Source: Thermanaerothrix sp034436175 (GTDB lineage Bacteria; Chloroflexota; Anaerolineae; Anaerolineales; Anaerolineaceae). Taken from it: a stretch of DNA of 48,005 nucleotides. Under the pieces are notes generated by a model that saw nothing but the letters and a program-made list of their open reading frames with translations, was not told where the DNA came from and did no database searches. This document shows positions 1-8,528 of the stretch, piece by piece (position 1 is the stretch's first letter; every line of letters starts with the position of its first letter). The position numbers and the translations under genes are program-made. The stretch lies in NCBI GenBank assembly GCA_964427505.1, contig CAYRUO010000011.1, positions 1-48,005 of the forward strand. The letters are read 5' to 3'.

Positions 1-2
1 CA

Positions 3-272
3 CCCCCGCCCCAACCGCCGCCCCCGGGTGGAAGCGGGCGCTGGCTGCGGGTGCGCATCACCGATACCGATACCGGCAAGGTGCGCGCCAACATCCGCCT
101 ACCGCTAAACCTGGTCTCAGCCGGGATCAAGATGGGCATGCGGTTTACCCCCGAAGTGGAAGGGCTGGATGTTAATCGCCTAATGGAGTTTATTCGCTCC
201 GGTGAAACCGGTACCCTGGTGGACGTTTACGACGAAGAAGACGGCGAACACGTCGAGGTCTTCATCGAGTAA
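3..272 (+). CDS. SHOCT-like / DUF2089-C domain protein, C-terminal part (5' end outside window)
   Basis: The reading frame is open to the left edge, so the GTG at 51 is probably internal and the true start lies outside. The visible part begins with a Pro/Gly-rich linker, followed by RWLRVRITDTDTGKVRANI and a segment with PLNLVSAGIKMG, then an acidic C-terminus. This layout matches, from memory, the C-terminal part of small bacterial proteins whose N-terminus carries a SHOCT-like zinc-ribbon-associated helix; many are encoded near extracytoplasmic adhesin-like or anti-sigma genes. Function is unknown. It is probably cytoplasmic because no membrane segment is visible in this part. The next gene starts 87 bases downstream on the same strand. 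Confidence 0.6.
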   Translation, partial: PPPQPPPPGGSGRWLRVRITDTDTGKVRANIRLPLNLVSAGIKMGMRFTPEVEGLDVNRLMEFIRSGETGTLVDVYDEEDGEHVEVFIE

Positions 273-359
273 CCGCTGAGGCATGCCGCCTCGTTCATCA
301 CCAAAGCCCGGCCACGTGCGTGGCACGGGAGAGTGATCCTATTGCCAAGGTGAGATCCT

Positions 360-1646
360 ATGAGTACCCTTTCCCTTTCACCCGAAACAGATCGTTATTG
401 GTTACGCCGTTTTGCCCCCATCTGGGTTGGGCAGGTCTTTTCACTGTTCGGCAGTGGGTTGGTGCACTTTGCCCTGATCTGGTGGCTCACCCAAACGACC
501 GGTTCGGCCGTAGTGCTGGCTACGGCTTCCATGGTCGGTTTATTGCCCCAAGTATTTTTAGGACCGTTTGCCGGGGCCCTGGTAGATCGCTGGAACCGTC
601 GCCGGGTGATGATGCTTTCCGATAGTAGTATCGCCCTGGCGACATTAGGACTGGTCATCCTGTTTGCGACCGACCTTGCCCGGCCTTGGCATATTTACGT
701 CGTGCTCTTTTTGCGCAGTTTGGGCAACGCCTTTCACTGGCCAGCAATGCAAGCCTCCACCTCGCTGATGGTACCGGAACGCCACCTCTCACGCGTGGCG
801 GGCGCCAATCAAGCCCTCAACGGCTTGATCAATATCGCCGCCCCACCCATCGGAGCTTTCCTGCTGGCATTGTGGCCTCTACCGCGCATTCTCGCCATTG
901 ATATTCTCACTGCCCTAATCGCCGTCAACTTGCTGTGGCTGGTTCACATCCCCCAGCCCCGGCGCACAGATGCCCAGTCCGTCGTGACGCCGCGTCTGGT
1001 ACTGCGAGATGTGCGCGAAGGCCTGCGCTACATCGCCGCCTGGCCCGGTTTGTTGGCGATCCTGCTCATGGCCACATTGATCAATTTCTTGCTCAACCCC
1101 GCTTTTGCCCTCTTGCCTTTGCTGGTCACCCGCCATTTTCGCGGGGAAGCCATCCACCTCGGTTGGCTGGAATCCGGTTACGGCATCGGAGTGGTCTTGG
1201 GCGGGCTGCTCTTAAGTGTATGGGGTGGTTTCCGCCGCAAGTTATGGACTTCGATGAGCGGTTTGTTCGCCACCGGCTTGGGCACCATGGGGATGGGATT
1301 ACTGCCCCCCTCGGCGTATCCTATGGCGCTGGGACTGATGTTCTGGCTAGGGATCGCCAATCCCATCACCAACGGACCGTTATTCGCGCTGGTGCAGGCA
1401 CGGGTTGCACCGGAGATGCAGGGACGCGTATTCACCGTGATTCACAGCCTGGCGTCGGCGATGACACCCCTGGGCATGCTCTTTGCCGGCCCGATTGCGG
1501 AATGGTTGGGATTACAAACCTGGTATATCATCGGCGGCCTGGGATGCAGTGCGATGAGCCTCATCGCTTTGCTCTGGCCGGTTACTGCGAACCTGGAAAG
1601 CCAACCCATGCCGCAGGCCGTATCGGCGGATTCGCCTACTGCCTAA
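360..1646 (+). CDS. MFS transporter, DHA3 (macrolide-efflux-like) family
   Basis: This 428-residue protein has about twelve hydrophobic helices and no signal peptide, as expected for an inner-membrane major facilitator exporter. Diagnostic sequence is in the first third: an FSLFGSGLVHFALIWW helix and the loop GALVDRWNRRRVM, the conserved A-like motif after TM2. Members of this family export drugs and other amphiphiles by proton antiport. The substrate cannot be read from sequence. The start is an ATG preceded by AAGGTGAG about six bases upstream. The gene stands alone between a SHOCT-like protein and a membrane haem-like protein, so context gives no substrate clue. Confidence is high for the family and low for the substrate. 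Confidence 0.85.
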   Translation: MSTLSLSPETDRYWLRRFAPIWVGQVFSLFGSGLVHFALIWWLTQTTGSAVVLATASMVGLLPQVFLGPFAGALVDRWNRRRVMMLSDSSIALATLGLVILFATDLARPWHIYVVLFLRSLGNAFHWPAMQASTSLMVPERHLSRVAGANQALNGLINIAAPPIGAFLLALWPLPRILAIDILTALIAVNLLWLVHIPQPRRTDAQSVVTPRLVLRDVREGLRYIAAWPGLLAILLMATLINFLLNPAFALLPLLVTRHFRGEAIHLGWLESGYGIGVVLGGLLLSVWGGFRRKLWTSMSGLFATGLGTMGMGLLPPSAYPMALGLMFWLGIANPITNGPLFALVQARVAPEMQGRVFTVIHSLASAMTPLGMLFAGPIAEWLGLQTWYIIGGLGCSAMSLIALLWPVTANLESQPMPQAVSADSPTA

Positions 1647-1865
1647 CCCTCGGACAACCTTCTCATTTTCCATGTCCTAAATACTCATCTCGGATGATCG
1701 AACTTTCACCCACATTGAGACTCAAATCATGCTCGTCGAAAAGGCGGGCTTTTTGTAAAATCCATATAGACTAATCATGATAGGGTGGCTCAAAGACAAA
1801 GGGTACGGCTTTACTCGTGATAGATATTTAGCGCTGGAATGATTTGATCCGATTCATAAATCGTT

Positions 1866-1878
1866 GTAACCTGGTTAC
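1866..1878. promoter_or_regulatory. Perfect inverted repeat upstream of the membrane haem-like gene
   Basis: GTAACC-T-GGTTAC is a perfect 13-base palindrome placed about 26 bases before the ATG at 1905, in an AT-rich 258-base gap. Size and position suit a repressor or activator operator, but no regulator gene is adjacent. A good GGAGGT ribosome-binding site follows at 1893-1898. The rest of the gap, from 1647, shows no gene or convincing terminator. Confidence 0.4.
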
Positions 1879-1904
1879 TACAAATTTCCTTGCGGAGGTA
1901 ACCG

Positions 1905-2390
1905 ATGGAAACCCTCAACCTGATCCTTCTCACCCTGCATAACCTCACCCGCTGGGTGGTACTTATCCTGGGTATTTGGGCGATCGGCCGTGCCGTGAAA
2001 GGCTGGCTTGGAAAGCAAACCTTTACCTCTGCCGATAACCGCAGTGGCTTGCTCTTTACCACTGCCTTTGATCTGCAGGTCTTATTCGGTTTAATCCTGT
2101 ATCTGACGCGGGGATGGGGCGGCGTCCTGTTTCAAGGCTTTGGGGCGGCGATGCGTGAGGCCGCACTGCGTTTCTTCGCCTTGGAGCACATTTTCATCAT
2201 GTTGATCGCACTCGGCATTGCCCACATGGCACGCACCCTGAGCAAGAAAGCCCCCACTGATGTGCAAAAACACCGCCGCGCCGCGCTTGGTTTCGGCCTG
2301 GCCTTACTATTAACCCTGGCCGCCATCCCTTGGCCATTCTTGGCCCAGAATGCGCGCCCCTGGCTGCGGTTATTCGGGTTACAGATTTAA
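1905..2390 (+). CDS. Four-helix membrane protein, 'cytochrome B'-like hypothetical family
   Basis: The 161-residue protein has four predicted membrane helices (about 6-28, 50-68, 88-108 and 125-145). Histidines sit at or near helix ends: HNLTRW near residue 12, LEHIF near 95 and HMAR near 107. The sequence resembles a short family, common in Bacteroidota and some Chloroflexota, often labelled 'cytochrome B' because of these histidines; haem binding has not been shown to my knowledge. The end is typical of that family (a helix with AAIPWPF). The start is an ATG behind a strong GGAGGT. It is convergent with fabL, with only three bases between stops. Role unknown; membrane electron transfer is a guess based on the histidines. 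Confidence 0.6.
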   Translation: METLNLILLTLHNLTRWVVLILGIWAIGRAVKGWLGKQTFTSADNRSGLLFTTAFDLQVLFGLILYLTRGWGGVLFQGFGAAMREAALRFFALEHIFIMLIALGIAHMARTLSKKAPTDVQKHRRAALGFGLALLLTLAAIPWPFLAQNARPWLRLFGLQI

Positions 2391-2393
2391 ATC

Positions 2394-3170
2394 TCAGCCC
2401 GGTGTGATCAAGGTATAGCCGCCGTCCACCACAATCACCTGCCCACGGATCATCGCCGCCTCTGGCGAGCATAAGAATCCCACCACTCCGGCCACATCTT
2501 CCGGTGTCACCAGACGCCCGGCCGGGGTGTTGGCAGTAGCCCGCTCGATGACCTGAGGGTTGCTGAGCGCCGCAAAATGCTTGAGCGCATCGGTCAAGAC
2601 AATACCGGGAGCAACAGCGTTGACGATAATGTTCTTAGGCGCCAATTCCACCGCCAGGTAACGAGTGAGCGCTTCGAGGGCGGCTTTGCTTGCCCCTACG
2701 GCAATGTAATCGGGCAGGACGCGCTGTGAGCCGGGGCTGGTAATCGCCACCATGTGCCCGCCGCCGCGTTTTTCCATCAAAGGAACGGCTTTTTGGGCCG
2801 CAAAGAGGAAGGCGCGCGCGTTGACGTTCATCGTGTAATCCCACCCGCTCACCTTCTGCTGCATACCCGGGCGGTTGAATCCGGTGGCGGCATTGCTGAT
2901 AAAGATATCCAGCCCCTCGAACGTTTCGGCGATGCGGGCAAACAATTTCTCAATCTCTTCGGGGTAGCCCACATTCGCCCGCACCAGTAGTGCCTGTTGC
3001 CCCAACGCCTTGACCTGCGCTGCAACCTCTTCGGCATGCTCCTGGTTACGCACAAAATTGATCACCACATCGGCGCCTCGCGCGGCAAAATAGAGGGCAA
3101 TGGCTCGCCCAATCCCACGCCCCCCACCGGTGACCAGAACTACTTTACCCGCAAACGGCTTGGATTCCAT
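2394..3170 (-). CDS. fabL: Enoyl-[acyl-carrier-protein] reductase III (FabL), NADPH-dependent
   Basis: This short-chain dehydrogenase of 258 residues reduces the enoyl-ACP double bond in the last step of each fatty-acid elongation cycle. The nucleotide-binding motif TGGGRGIG is at residues 15-22. The active site is YIAVGASK, a Tyr-x6-Lys spacing that marks FabL; ordinary SDRs such as FabG have Tyr-x3-Lys. Other stretches match Bacillus FabL as remembered: NAATGFNRPGM, KAALEALTRYLAVELAPK, NTPAGR and IRGQVIVVDGG. A GGGAG sequence lies about ten bases before the ATG. It follows a DUF309 gene by 18 bases on the same strand, so the two are probably co-transcribed. An SDR of other specificity is the alternative, but the active-site spacing argues for FabL. 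Confidence 0.83.
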   Translation of the reverse strand: MESKPFAGKVVLVTGGGRGIGRAIALYFAARGADVVINFVRNQEHAEEVAAQVKALGQQALLVRANVGYPEEIEKLFARIAETFEGLDIFISNAATGFNRPGMQQKVSGWDYTMNVNARAFLFAAQKAVPLMEKRGGGHMVAITSPGSQRVLPDYIAVGASKAALEALTRYLAVELAPKNIIVNAVAPGIVLTDALKHFAALSNPQVIERATANTPAGRLVTPEDVAGVVGFLCSPEAAMIRGQVIVVDGGYTLITPG

Positions 3171-3188
3171 GTTATGTTATCTCCCACG

Positions 3189-3617
3189 CTACTCAGAGAT
3201 GATCATCGGAACGGGCTTGAACAATTTACGATCCAATTCATGGATGCGCGCCTCGCCCAACGCGCGCAGTGCGAGTTCCACCCGCCGCGCATCTTCCCGC
3301 AGTTGTGGCACATCCACCCCCGAACAAGGGCGCTCGAACGCTTCCAAGTTCGCCTGCGCCCGGGTGAACATCTTCAGAGCCCCGGCGTAATTTCCCTGAA
3401 GGATGTGGTGATAGGCCACTCCCACCTGCAAGATTCCCTGATAGAGCGCTCGCTGAGGGCCACTGCTCTCACGCCAGGCTTGCTCCAAAGCCTCGTGGGC
3501 TTCAAAATACCGCCCCTCGGCAAAAAGGGTCAATCCCACCCGAGCCTGAGGGTGCAGTTCTTGCTGGCAAGGGTCTGAGAAATTCTTCAGCGAGAAGGCA
3601 GAGAAATCAAAACACAT
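3189..3617 (-). CDS. DUF309 family protein
   Basis: This 142-residue helical cytoplasmic protein has the DUF309 signature: FAEGRYFEAHEALEQAWRE near residues 32-50 and YQGILQVGVAYHH near 60-72. The EAHE motif and the following helix-turn-helix-like repeat define the family, whose biochemical role is unknown. The ATG at 3617 is chosen because a GGAG lies six bases before it; a TTG two codons upstream is less likely. It is the first gene of a two-gene unit with fabL. DUF309 genes are scattered next to many functions, so a lipid role is only suggested by context. Confidence 0.75.
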   Translation of the reverse strand: MCFDFSAFSLKNFSDPCQQELHPQARVGLTLFAEGRYFEAHEALEQAWRESSGPQRALYQGILQVGVAYHHILQGNYAGALKMFTRAQANLEAFERPCSGVDVPQLREDARRVELALRALGEARIHELDRKLFKPVPMIISE

Positions 3618-3745
3618 GGACAACTCCGCACACGGGGATCGAAGCGATTATAGCACAGCCGCGTTCTTAACAGATTATTGCTCTAACATTTACACCCCAT
3701 TAAGCCACTGTTGAAGCCAAAGGTGGTTTTTAATCCTAGTTTTAG

Positions 3746-3753
3746 TATAAAAT
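3746..3753 (+). promoter_or_regulatory. Candidate -10 region for the ABC importer operon
   Basis: TATAAAAT lies about 45 bases before the lipoprotein start in an AT-rich stretch. No good -35 element is visible at the normal distance, so an activator may be needed or the call may be wrong. A strong AAAGGAGG ribosome-binding site follows at 3780-3787. Confidence 0.4.
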
Positions 3754-3796
3754 AAGAGCATCCCCCAACTTTAAACCCCAAAAGGAGGAAAAGAAT

Positions 3797-4951
3797 ATGA
3801 AAGCCCCCACATTGTCCCGCCTTTTCCGCTGGGTGAGTTTGCTCGTCCTGGTAGCCTTTCTGGCTGCTTGTGCGGGCACACCCACCGCCGCTCCCACCCA
3901 ACCGCCGGCCTCATCCGGGGGTGAAAGCGGCGCACCGGCCGACCTGATCGCTGCCGCCAAGCAAGAGGGCATGCTGACCACTATCGCCCTGCCGCACGAC
4001 TGGTGCAATTACGGTGAAGCCATTGAAACCTTCAAGCAAAAGTACGGTCTCCAAGTCAATGAACTCAATCCCGATGCCAGTTCTGCTGAGGAAATTGAAG
4101 CCATCAAAGCCAATAAGGACAGCAAGGGTCCCCAAGCCCCGGATGTGATTGATGTCGGATACGCCTTTGGGCCTCAATTGGTGGAGGAGAAACTGGTCAT
4201 GCCCTACAAAGTCTCCACCTGGGACACCATCCCCGACAATCTCAAGCATCCGGATGGTTACTGGTATGGGGATTACTACGGCGTTATGGCTTTTGAGGTC
4301 AACAAAGACGTCGTTAAAAACGTGCCCCAAGATTGGGCTGACCTGCTGAAGCCGGAATACAAGAATCAGGTAGCCTTGGCCGGCGACCCGCGACTCTCCG
4401 CCCAGGCGCAGATGAGCGTGTATGCCGCGGCCCTGGCCAACGGCGGCTCACTGGATAACGTCCAGCCCGGCCTGGAATATTTCAAGAAATTAAACGAAGT
4501 GGGCAATTTTGTCCCGGTGATTGCCAAGCAATCCACCATTGCCAAGGGCGAAACCCCGGTGGTCTTCCGTTGGGACTACAATGCTCTGGCCGACAAGAAA
4601 GCCCTGGAAGGCAACCCCGAGATTGAAGTGGTTATCCCCAAGAGCGGCGTCATCGCAGGCGTTTATATCCAGGCGATCAGCGCGTATGCTCCCCATCCCA
4701 ACGCCGCTAAGTTGTGGATGGAATTCCTCTATTCCGACGAGGGTCAATTGATCTGGCTCAAGGGCGGCTGCCACCCCATCCGCTTCGATGATCTGGTCAA
4801 ACGCAACGCTATTCCGGCAGACTTGCTGGCCGAATTGCCCCCGGCGGAACTGTACGCCAAGGCCGTTTTCCCCACCATTGAGCAACTGAACGCGGCCAAA
4901 GCCTACATTGCCGAGAATTGGGATAAGGTCGTCGGCGCCGAAGTCAAGTAA
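3797..4951 (+). CDS. ABC transporter solute-binding lipoprotein (family 1, PotD/AfuA-like)
   Basis: The 384-residue protein starts with a lipoprotein signal: a positively charged N-terminus, a hydrophobic run, and lipobox LAAC with Cys at about residue 25. A Thr/Pro/Ser linker follows, as is common when the protein is anchored outside the cytoplasmic membrane. The mature part has the periplasmic-binding fold signs of a family often annotated as spermidine/putrescine, iron or phosphonate binding: HDWCNYGEAIETF, the SSAEEIEAI segment, DVIDVGYAFGPQ and a GDPRLSAQAQM stretch. The ligand cannot be read off. It heads a four-gene operon with two permeases and an ATPase. A strong Shine-Dalgarno suggests high expression relative to the permeases. 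Confidence 0.85.
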   Translation: MKAPTLSRLFRWVSLLVLVAFLAACAGTPTAAPTQPPASSGGESGAPADLIAAAKQEGMLTTIALPHDWCNYGEAIETFKQKYGLQVNELNPDASSAEEIEAIKANKDSKGPQAPDVIDVGYAFGPQLVEEKLVMPYKVSTWDTIPDNLKHPDGYWYGDYYGVMAFEVNKDVVKNVPQDWADLLKPEYKNQVALAGDPRLSAQAQMSVYAAALANGGSLDNVQPGLEYFKKLNEVGNFVPVIAKQSTIAKGETPVVFRWDYNALADKKALEGNPEIEVVIPKSGVIAGVYIQAISAYAPHPNAAKLWMEFLYSDEGQLIWLKGGCHPIRFDDLVKRNAIPADLLAELPPAELYAKAVFPTIEQLNAAKAYIAENWDKVVGAEVK

Positions 4952-4961
4952 AATTAACCCG

Positions 4962-5912
4962 ATGAGCGAAATTCGTCCCCCCGTCACGACAATTCAATCC
5001 TCTTCGGGAGGGAGGGCTGCCGCAGTGCAGCCCTCCCCAGAATTGCCTTCGCGCCGCGCCCGTTCTGGCACGGGCTGGATGGTATGGATAGGTGTAGCCC
5101 CTTTCTTCATCTTTGCGGCTTTGTTCATGCTATTGCCCTCATTCTCACTATTGGTGGGCTCATTCCGGGACACCCAGGGGCATTTCACCCTCGATAACAT
5201 CCGCAGTTTATTTACCCCCTCGATCTTAAGCGCCTACTCGATCAGCATCCGCATCAGCCTAGCCACAGCCCTGGGTGGCGGGTTGTTCGGCTTCCTGCTG
5301 GCTTATGCGGTTACCTTGGGCGGCCTACCCCGTTGGGCACGGGATGCCCTGCTTACTTTCTCCGGCGTGGCTTCGAACTTTGCCGGTGTGCCCCTCGCGT
5401 TTGCCTTTGTTGCCACTCTTGGGCGACTGGGCATGGTCACGGTATTGCTCAAAACCTTGGGGGTAGATATCTACGAGATTGGTTTTAACCTTTATTCGTT
5501 CTGGGGCTTAAGCCTGACTTACATGTACTTCCAGTTCCCTCTGATGGTTTTGATTATCGCCCCGGCCCTGGAAGGGCTTAAGCGCGAATGGCGCGAAGCC
5601 GCCGAGAATCTGGGTGCCAGCACCTGGGACTACTGGCGCATGGTCGCCCTGCCCATTCTGACCCCCTCCATCCTAGGCGCAATCATCTTGCTTTTTGGAA
5701 ATGCCTTCGGTGCCTACGCTACCGCCCTCTCGCTCACCGGTGGATTGATTAACCTGATCACCATTCTCATCGGCGCTCAAATCATGGGAGATGTGCTCTA
5801 TAACCCCGGGCTGGGGTATGCCCTTTCGTTCGGCATGATCGTTATCATGGCGCTCAATATGGCTATTTACTACGTGTTGCGACGGCGCAGTGAGCGCTGG
5901 TTGCGCCGCTAA
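4962..5912 (+). CDS. ABC transporter permease, PotB-like
   Basis: This inner-membrane permease of 316 residues has about six helices and carries the EAA motif that contacts the ATPase: EWREAAENLGASTWDYW...LPILTPS near residues 210-235. The N-terminal ~45 residues are a Ser/Arg-rich cytoplasmic tail before the first helix (MVWIGVAPFFIF). A frame start at 4908 would overlap the lipoprotein gene; the ATG at 4962, eleven bases after its stop, gives a sensible product. Together with the next gene it should form the heterodimeric channel of the importer. Confidence 0.85.
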   Translation: MSEIRPPVTTIQSSSGGRAAAVQPSPELPSRRARSGTGWMVWIGVAPFFIFAALFMLLPSFSLLVGSFRDTQGHFTLDNIRSLFTPSILSAYSISIRISLATALGGGLFGFLLAYAVTLGGLPRWARDALLTFSGVASNFAGVPLAFAFVATLGRLGMVTVLLKTLGVDIYEIGFNLYSFWGLSLTYMYFQFPLMVLIIAPALEGLKREWREAAENLGASTWDYWRMVALPILTPSILGAIILLFGNAFGAYATALSLTGGLINLITILIGAQIMGDVLYNPGLGYALSFGMIVIMALNMAIYYVLRRRSERWLRR

Positions 5913-5930
5913 AACCCCACGGAGGTTGAT

Positions 5931-6749
5931 ATGGACCGCAATGCCCACGCCCCCCTGCGCCAGCGCTTGCTCTCATGGTTCATCCTCCTTCTGGGCGGCC
6001 TCTACTTTTTTGTCCCCCTCATCGCGACCATAGATTTCTCGCTGCGGGCACGCAAAGGTGTTTTGAGTGCGCTGGCATACCAGCGCGTGCTCAGCGATCC
6101 CCGCTTTGCCAGTGCCTTCACCTTTTCACTTGAAATGGCACTGCTCACGGTGGTCGTGGGGGTCATTTTGGTCGTTCCCACAGCCTATTGGATCCGCCTG
6201 CGCCTGCCCCAACTCCGACCGGTTGTGGAATTTATCACCCTGATGCCGTTTGTCGTACCGGCCATTGTGTTGGTCTTTGGGCTGATTCGCGTCTTCAGCC
6301 GTCCCCCCTTTCTGTTGACTAACTCATTTACCGGCACGCAAATCCTGCTGGTGGCAGGATACGTGGTATTGGTGCTCCCTTATCTTTATCGTGCCGTAGA
6401 TACCGGCTTGCAAGCCATAGATATCCGAACCTTGACCGAAGCCGCCCAGAGCCTAGGCGCCGGTTGGTGGGTTATTATTACCCAAATCATCTTTCCCAAC
6501 CTGCGCAGTGCCATTCTCAGCGGTGCCTTTCTGACCATTACGATTGTCATGGGAGAATTGACCATGGCCAGTTTCCTGGTCGGGCTGAAGGCTTTTGGGC
6601 CCTACATGTCCCAGGTAGGACAGAATCGCGCCTATGAAGGCGCGGCATTAGCCGTCATCAGTTTTGCCCTCACCTGGGCGTTCACGATGCTCTTCCAATT
6701 TGTAGGACGGCGCGCCTTGGGCGGCGATCAAGCGTTCGGTGCGCGTTAA
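5931..6749 (+). CDS. ABC transporter permease, PotC-like
   Basis: The 272-residue second permease of the importer has about six membrane helices. Its EAA loop is at TLTEAAQSLGAGWWVIITQIIFP in two adjoining pieces near residues 167-190. The start is an ATG behind ACGGAGGTTG, and the preceding permease ends 18 bases earlier, so the genes are translationally close. PotC-like permeases pair with a PotB-like partner; the substrate remains undefined (polyamine, Fe3+, thiamine and phosphonate systems share this architecture). Confidence 0.85.
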   Translation: MDRNAHAPLRQRLLSWFILLLGGLYFFVPLIATIDFSLRARKGVLSALAYQRVLSDPRFASAFTFSLEMALLTVVVGVILVVPTAYWIRLRLPQLRPVVEFITLMPFVVPAIVLVFGLIRVFSRPPFLLTNSFTGTQILLVAGYVVLVLPYLYRAVDTGLQAIDIRTLTEAAQSLGAGWWVIITQIIFPNLRSAILSGAFLTITIVMGELTMASFLVGLKAFGPYMSQVGQNRAYEGAALAVISFALTWAFTMLFQFVGRRALGGDQAFGAR

Positions 6750-6772
6750 ATTCTTATGTGGTGAAGGGAGAT

Positions 6773-7831
6773 ATGGCCTATCTGAGTCTGCAAAACCTCT
6801 CCAAACGCTTTGGGCCAACTCTGGCCGTTCGGGACTTCAACCTGGAGGTAGAGCGCGGGGAATTTGTATCCTTCTTGGGCCCGAGCGGCTGTGGTAAAAC
6901 CACCACCCTACGCATGATCGCCGGTTTTGAACTGCCTACCAGCGGCAGAATCATCCTGGACGGCAGTGACATCACCACCCTGCCCCCTAATCGCCGCCAC
7001 ATTGGCATGGTATTTCAATCGTATGCTCTTTTCCCAAATCTCACCGTGGCCGATAATATCGCTTTCGGGCTTAAAGTGGCCAAGCGCCCGCCGGAAGAGA
7101 TCCGCAAGACCGTCAGCGAAATGCTCGACTTGATTCGCTTAACCGGCTTTGAAAACCGCTACCCTTACCAACTCTCGGGTGGACAGCAACAGCGGGTGGC
7201 GCTGGCGCGCGCGTTGGCCATCCGTCCGCGCGTCTTACTGCTTGACGAACCCCTTTCGGCACTGGACGCCAAAATTCGTGTCGAACTACGCGCCGAGATC
7301 CGCCGCATTCAGCAAACTTTGGGTATCACTGCCATCTACGTCACCCACGACCAGGAAGAGGCGCTCTCGCTTTCGGACCGCGTTGTAGTCATGTATGAGG
7401 GACGGATCGAGCAGGTTGGCACCCCCTTTGAGGTCTATAACTACCCCAAAACCCGCTTTGTGGCTTCGTTCATCGGGCAACTCAATCTCATTCCGGTAAT
7501 CGTCGAAGATCCGCAACAGGGCAAGGTGCGCTTTGACAACAACGTGTTACAGGTCGAACCTCTACCCCACCTCAGCCGCGGACAGGCTGTCACCTTAGCC
7601 CTACGCCCAGAAGAGATGAACCTCGGCGAGGTCGAAGGCCGCAATCATGTACGGGGGCGCGTCCTGGATGTAATGTTCCTCGGTGCCATTGTGCGCGTGC
7701 GGGTGGATTTGCAAGGGCGCGAGGTCTTGGCAGATCTCTTCAATGAGCGGCAACTGGCCCTGCCCCGCCCCGGTGACCAGGTGATCATTAACTTCCCTCC
7801 CCATGCCTGTTGGATTATCAACGAAGCCTAA
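6773..7831 (+). CDS. ABC transporter ATPase, PotA/FbpC-like with TOBE domain
   Basis: The 353-residue ATPase energises the importer. Motifs in order are Walker A GPSGCGKT (36-43), Q-loop FQSYALFPN (81-89), signature LSGGQQQR (134-141), Walker B VLLLDEP (154-160) and H-loop THDQEE (191-196). A C-terminal extension from about 240 has the beta-rich TOBE fold used for regulation in MalK/PotA proteins (ALRPEEM motif). GTG codons at 6758 and 6761 are possible starts but lack a ribosome-binding site. The ATG at 6773 has AAGGGAG directly upstream with a short two-base spacer, so the start is a little uncertain. It is the last gene of the operon and is followed by a clear terminator. Confidence 0.88.
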   Translation: MAYLSLQNLSKRFGPTLAVRDFNLEVERGEFVSFLGPSGCGKTTTLRMIAGFELPTSGRIILDGSDITTLPPNRRHIGMVFQSYALFPNLTVADNIAFGLKVAKRPPEEIRKTVSEMLDLIRLTGFENRYPYQLSGGQQQRVALARALAIRPRVLLLDEPLSALDAKIRVELRAEIRRIQQTLGITAIYVTHDQEEALSLSDRVVVMYEGRIEQVGTPFEVYNYPKTRFVASFIGQLNLIPVIVEDPQQGKVRFDNNVLQVEPLPHLSRGQAVTLALRPEEMNLGEVEGRNHVRGRVLDVMFLGAIVRVRVDLQGREVLADLFNERQLALPRPGDQVIINFPPHACWIINEA

Positions 7832-7864
7832 TCCTACCCGGCATATTATGACCCACGACGACCC

Positions 7865-7901
7865 ACGACCCGGCTGCGCCACAGGCCGGGTCGTTGCTTT
7901 T
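7865..7901 (+). terminator. Rho-independent terminator of the ABC importer operon
   Basis: A perfect 10-base stem, ACGACCCGGC with GCCGGGTCGT, encloses a ten-base loop and is followed by TGCTTTT. It lies 33 bases after the ATPase stop. Confidence 0.85.
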
Positions 7902-8021
7902 GCCTCTGATTCATATAGAACGCTGATGTTTTGTTTGCCAAATTCCTATACAGCGCGCATAAGATAAAAGCATCCAACGTCTGGAAAGACGGAACAGCCT
8001 TACGGTTACAGGAGGTTAATC

Positions 8022-8441
8022 ATGATGATGTATATGCGCATGCCCTACGGTCGCTGGATGATGCGGCGCTGGCTAGACCGCGCGCTCAATGAGGAGTGGC
8101 CCGAAGAATCACCCACGGTCTGGGTGCCGGTGGATGTTCGCGCCAATGACGAGGGATACGAAATCACGGCACTGGTGCCCGGCGTGAAACCCGAAGAACT
8201 TCAAATCCAGATCCAGGATAATACGGTAACCCTGCAGGGCGAACTCAAAGCCGAGCACGACGAAAAAGCCACTTACATCCTCCAAGAACGCCCGCGCGGT
8301 CGCTTCATGCGGGTGATTCACTTGCCGGATGAACTGGATTCCGCCGCTGCCGATGCCAGCCTCAAGGACGGCGTGTTGACCCTGCGCGTGCCCAAAGCCG
8401 CCGCGGCACGTCCGCGCACGATCAAGGTTGTTGCGCGCTAA
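8022..8441 (+). CDS. Small heat-shock protein, Hsp20/alpha-crystallin family
   Basis: This 139-residue ATP-independent chaperone holds unfolding proteins in the cytoplasm as an oligomer. The Met/Arg-rich N-terminal arm (about 1-35) is followed by the alpha-crystallin domain from VWVPVDVRANDEGYEI to the hallmark DGVLTLRVPKA (about 115-125). The C-terminal TIKV supplies the I-x-V/I anchor that docks onto neighbouring subunits. A strong AGGAGGT sits five bases before the ATG. No CIRCE-type repeat is visible upstream. A TTGCCA sequence at 7936 and a TAAGAT near 7960 could form a weak promoter. The gene is monocistronic, with terminators on both sides. Confidence 0.92.
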   Translation: MMMYMRMPYGRWMMRRWLDRALNEEWPEESPTVWVPVDVRANDEGYEITALVPGVKPEELQIQIQDNTVTLQGELKAEHDEKATYILQERPRGRFMRVIHLPDELDSAAADASLKDGVLTLRVPKAAAARPRTIKVVAR

Positions 8442-8463
8442 TCTACCGCCATGTCCTGCCTTG

Positions 8464-8497
8464 CTCCCACAGGTATCTGTGGGAGTTTTTGTTTTTT
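8464..8497 (+). terminator. Rho-independent terminator after hsp20
   Basis: The 9-base stem CTCCCACAG / CTGTGGGAG closes a four-base loop and is followed by TTTTTGTTTTTT. This is a textbook terminator. Confidence 0.95.
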
Positions 8498-8528
8498 GGG
8501 TCGGTTAGTCCCTTGCACTCATGACGCG

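Noticed and set aside
4908..4961. Earlier start of the first importer permease.
   Set aside because: It overlaps the lipoprotein gene by 44 bases and adds an unlikely tail.
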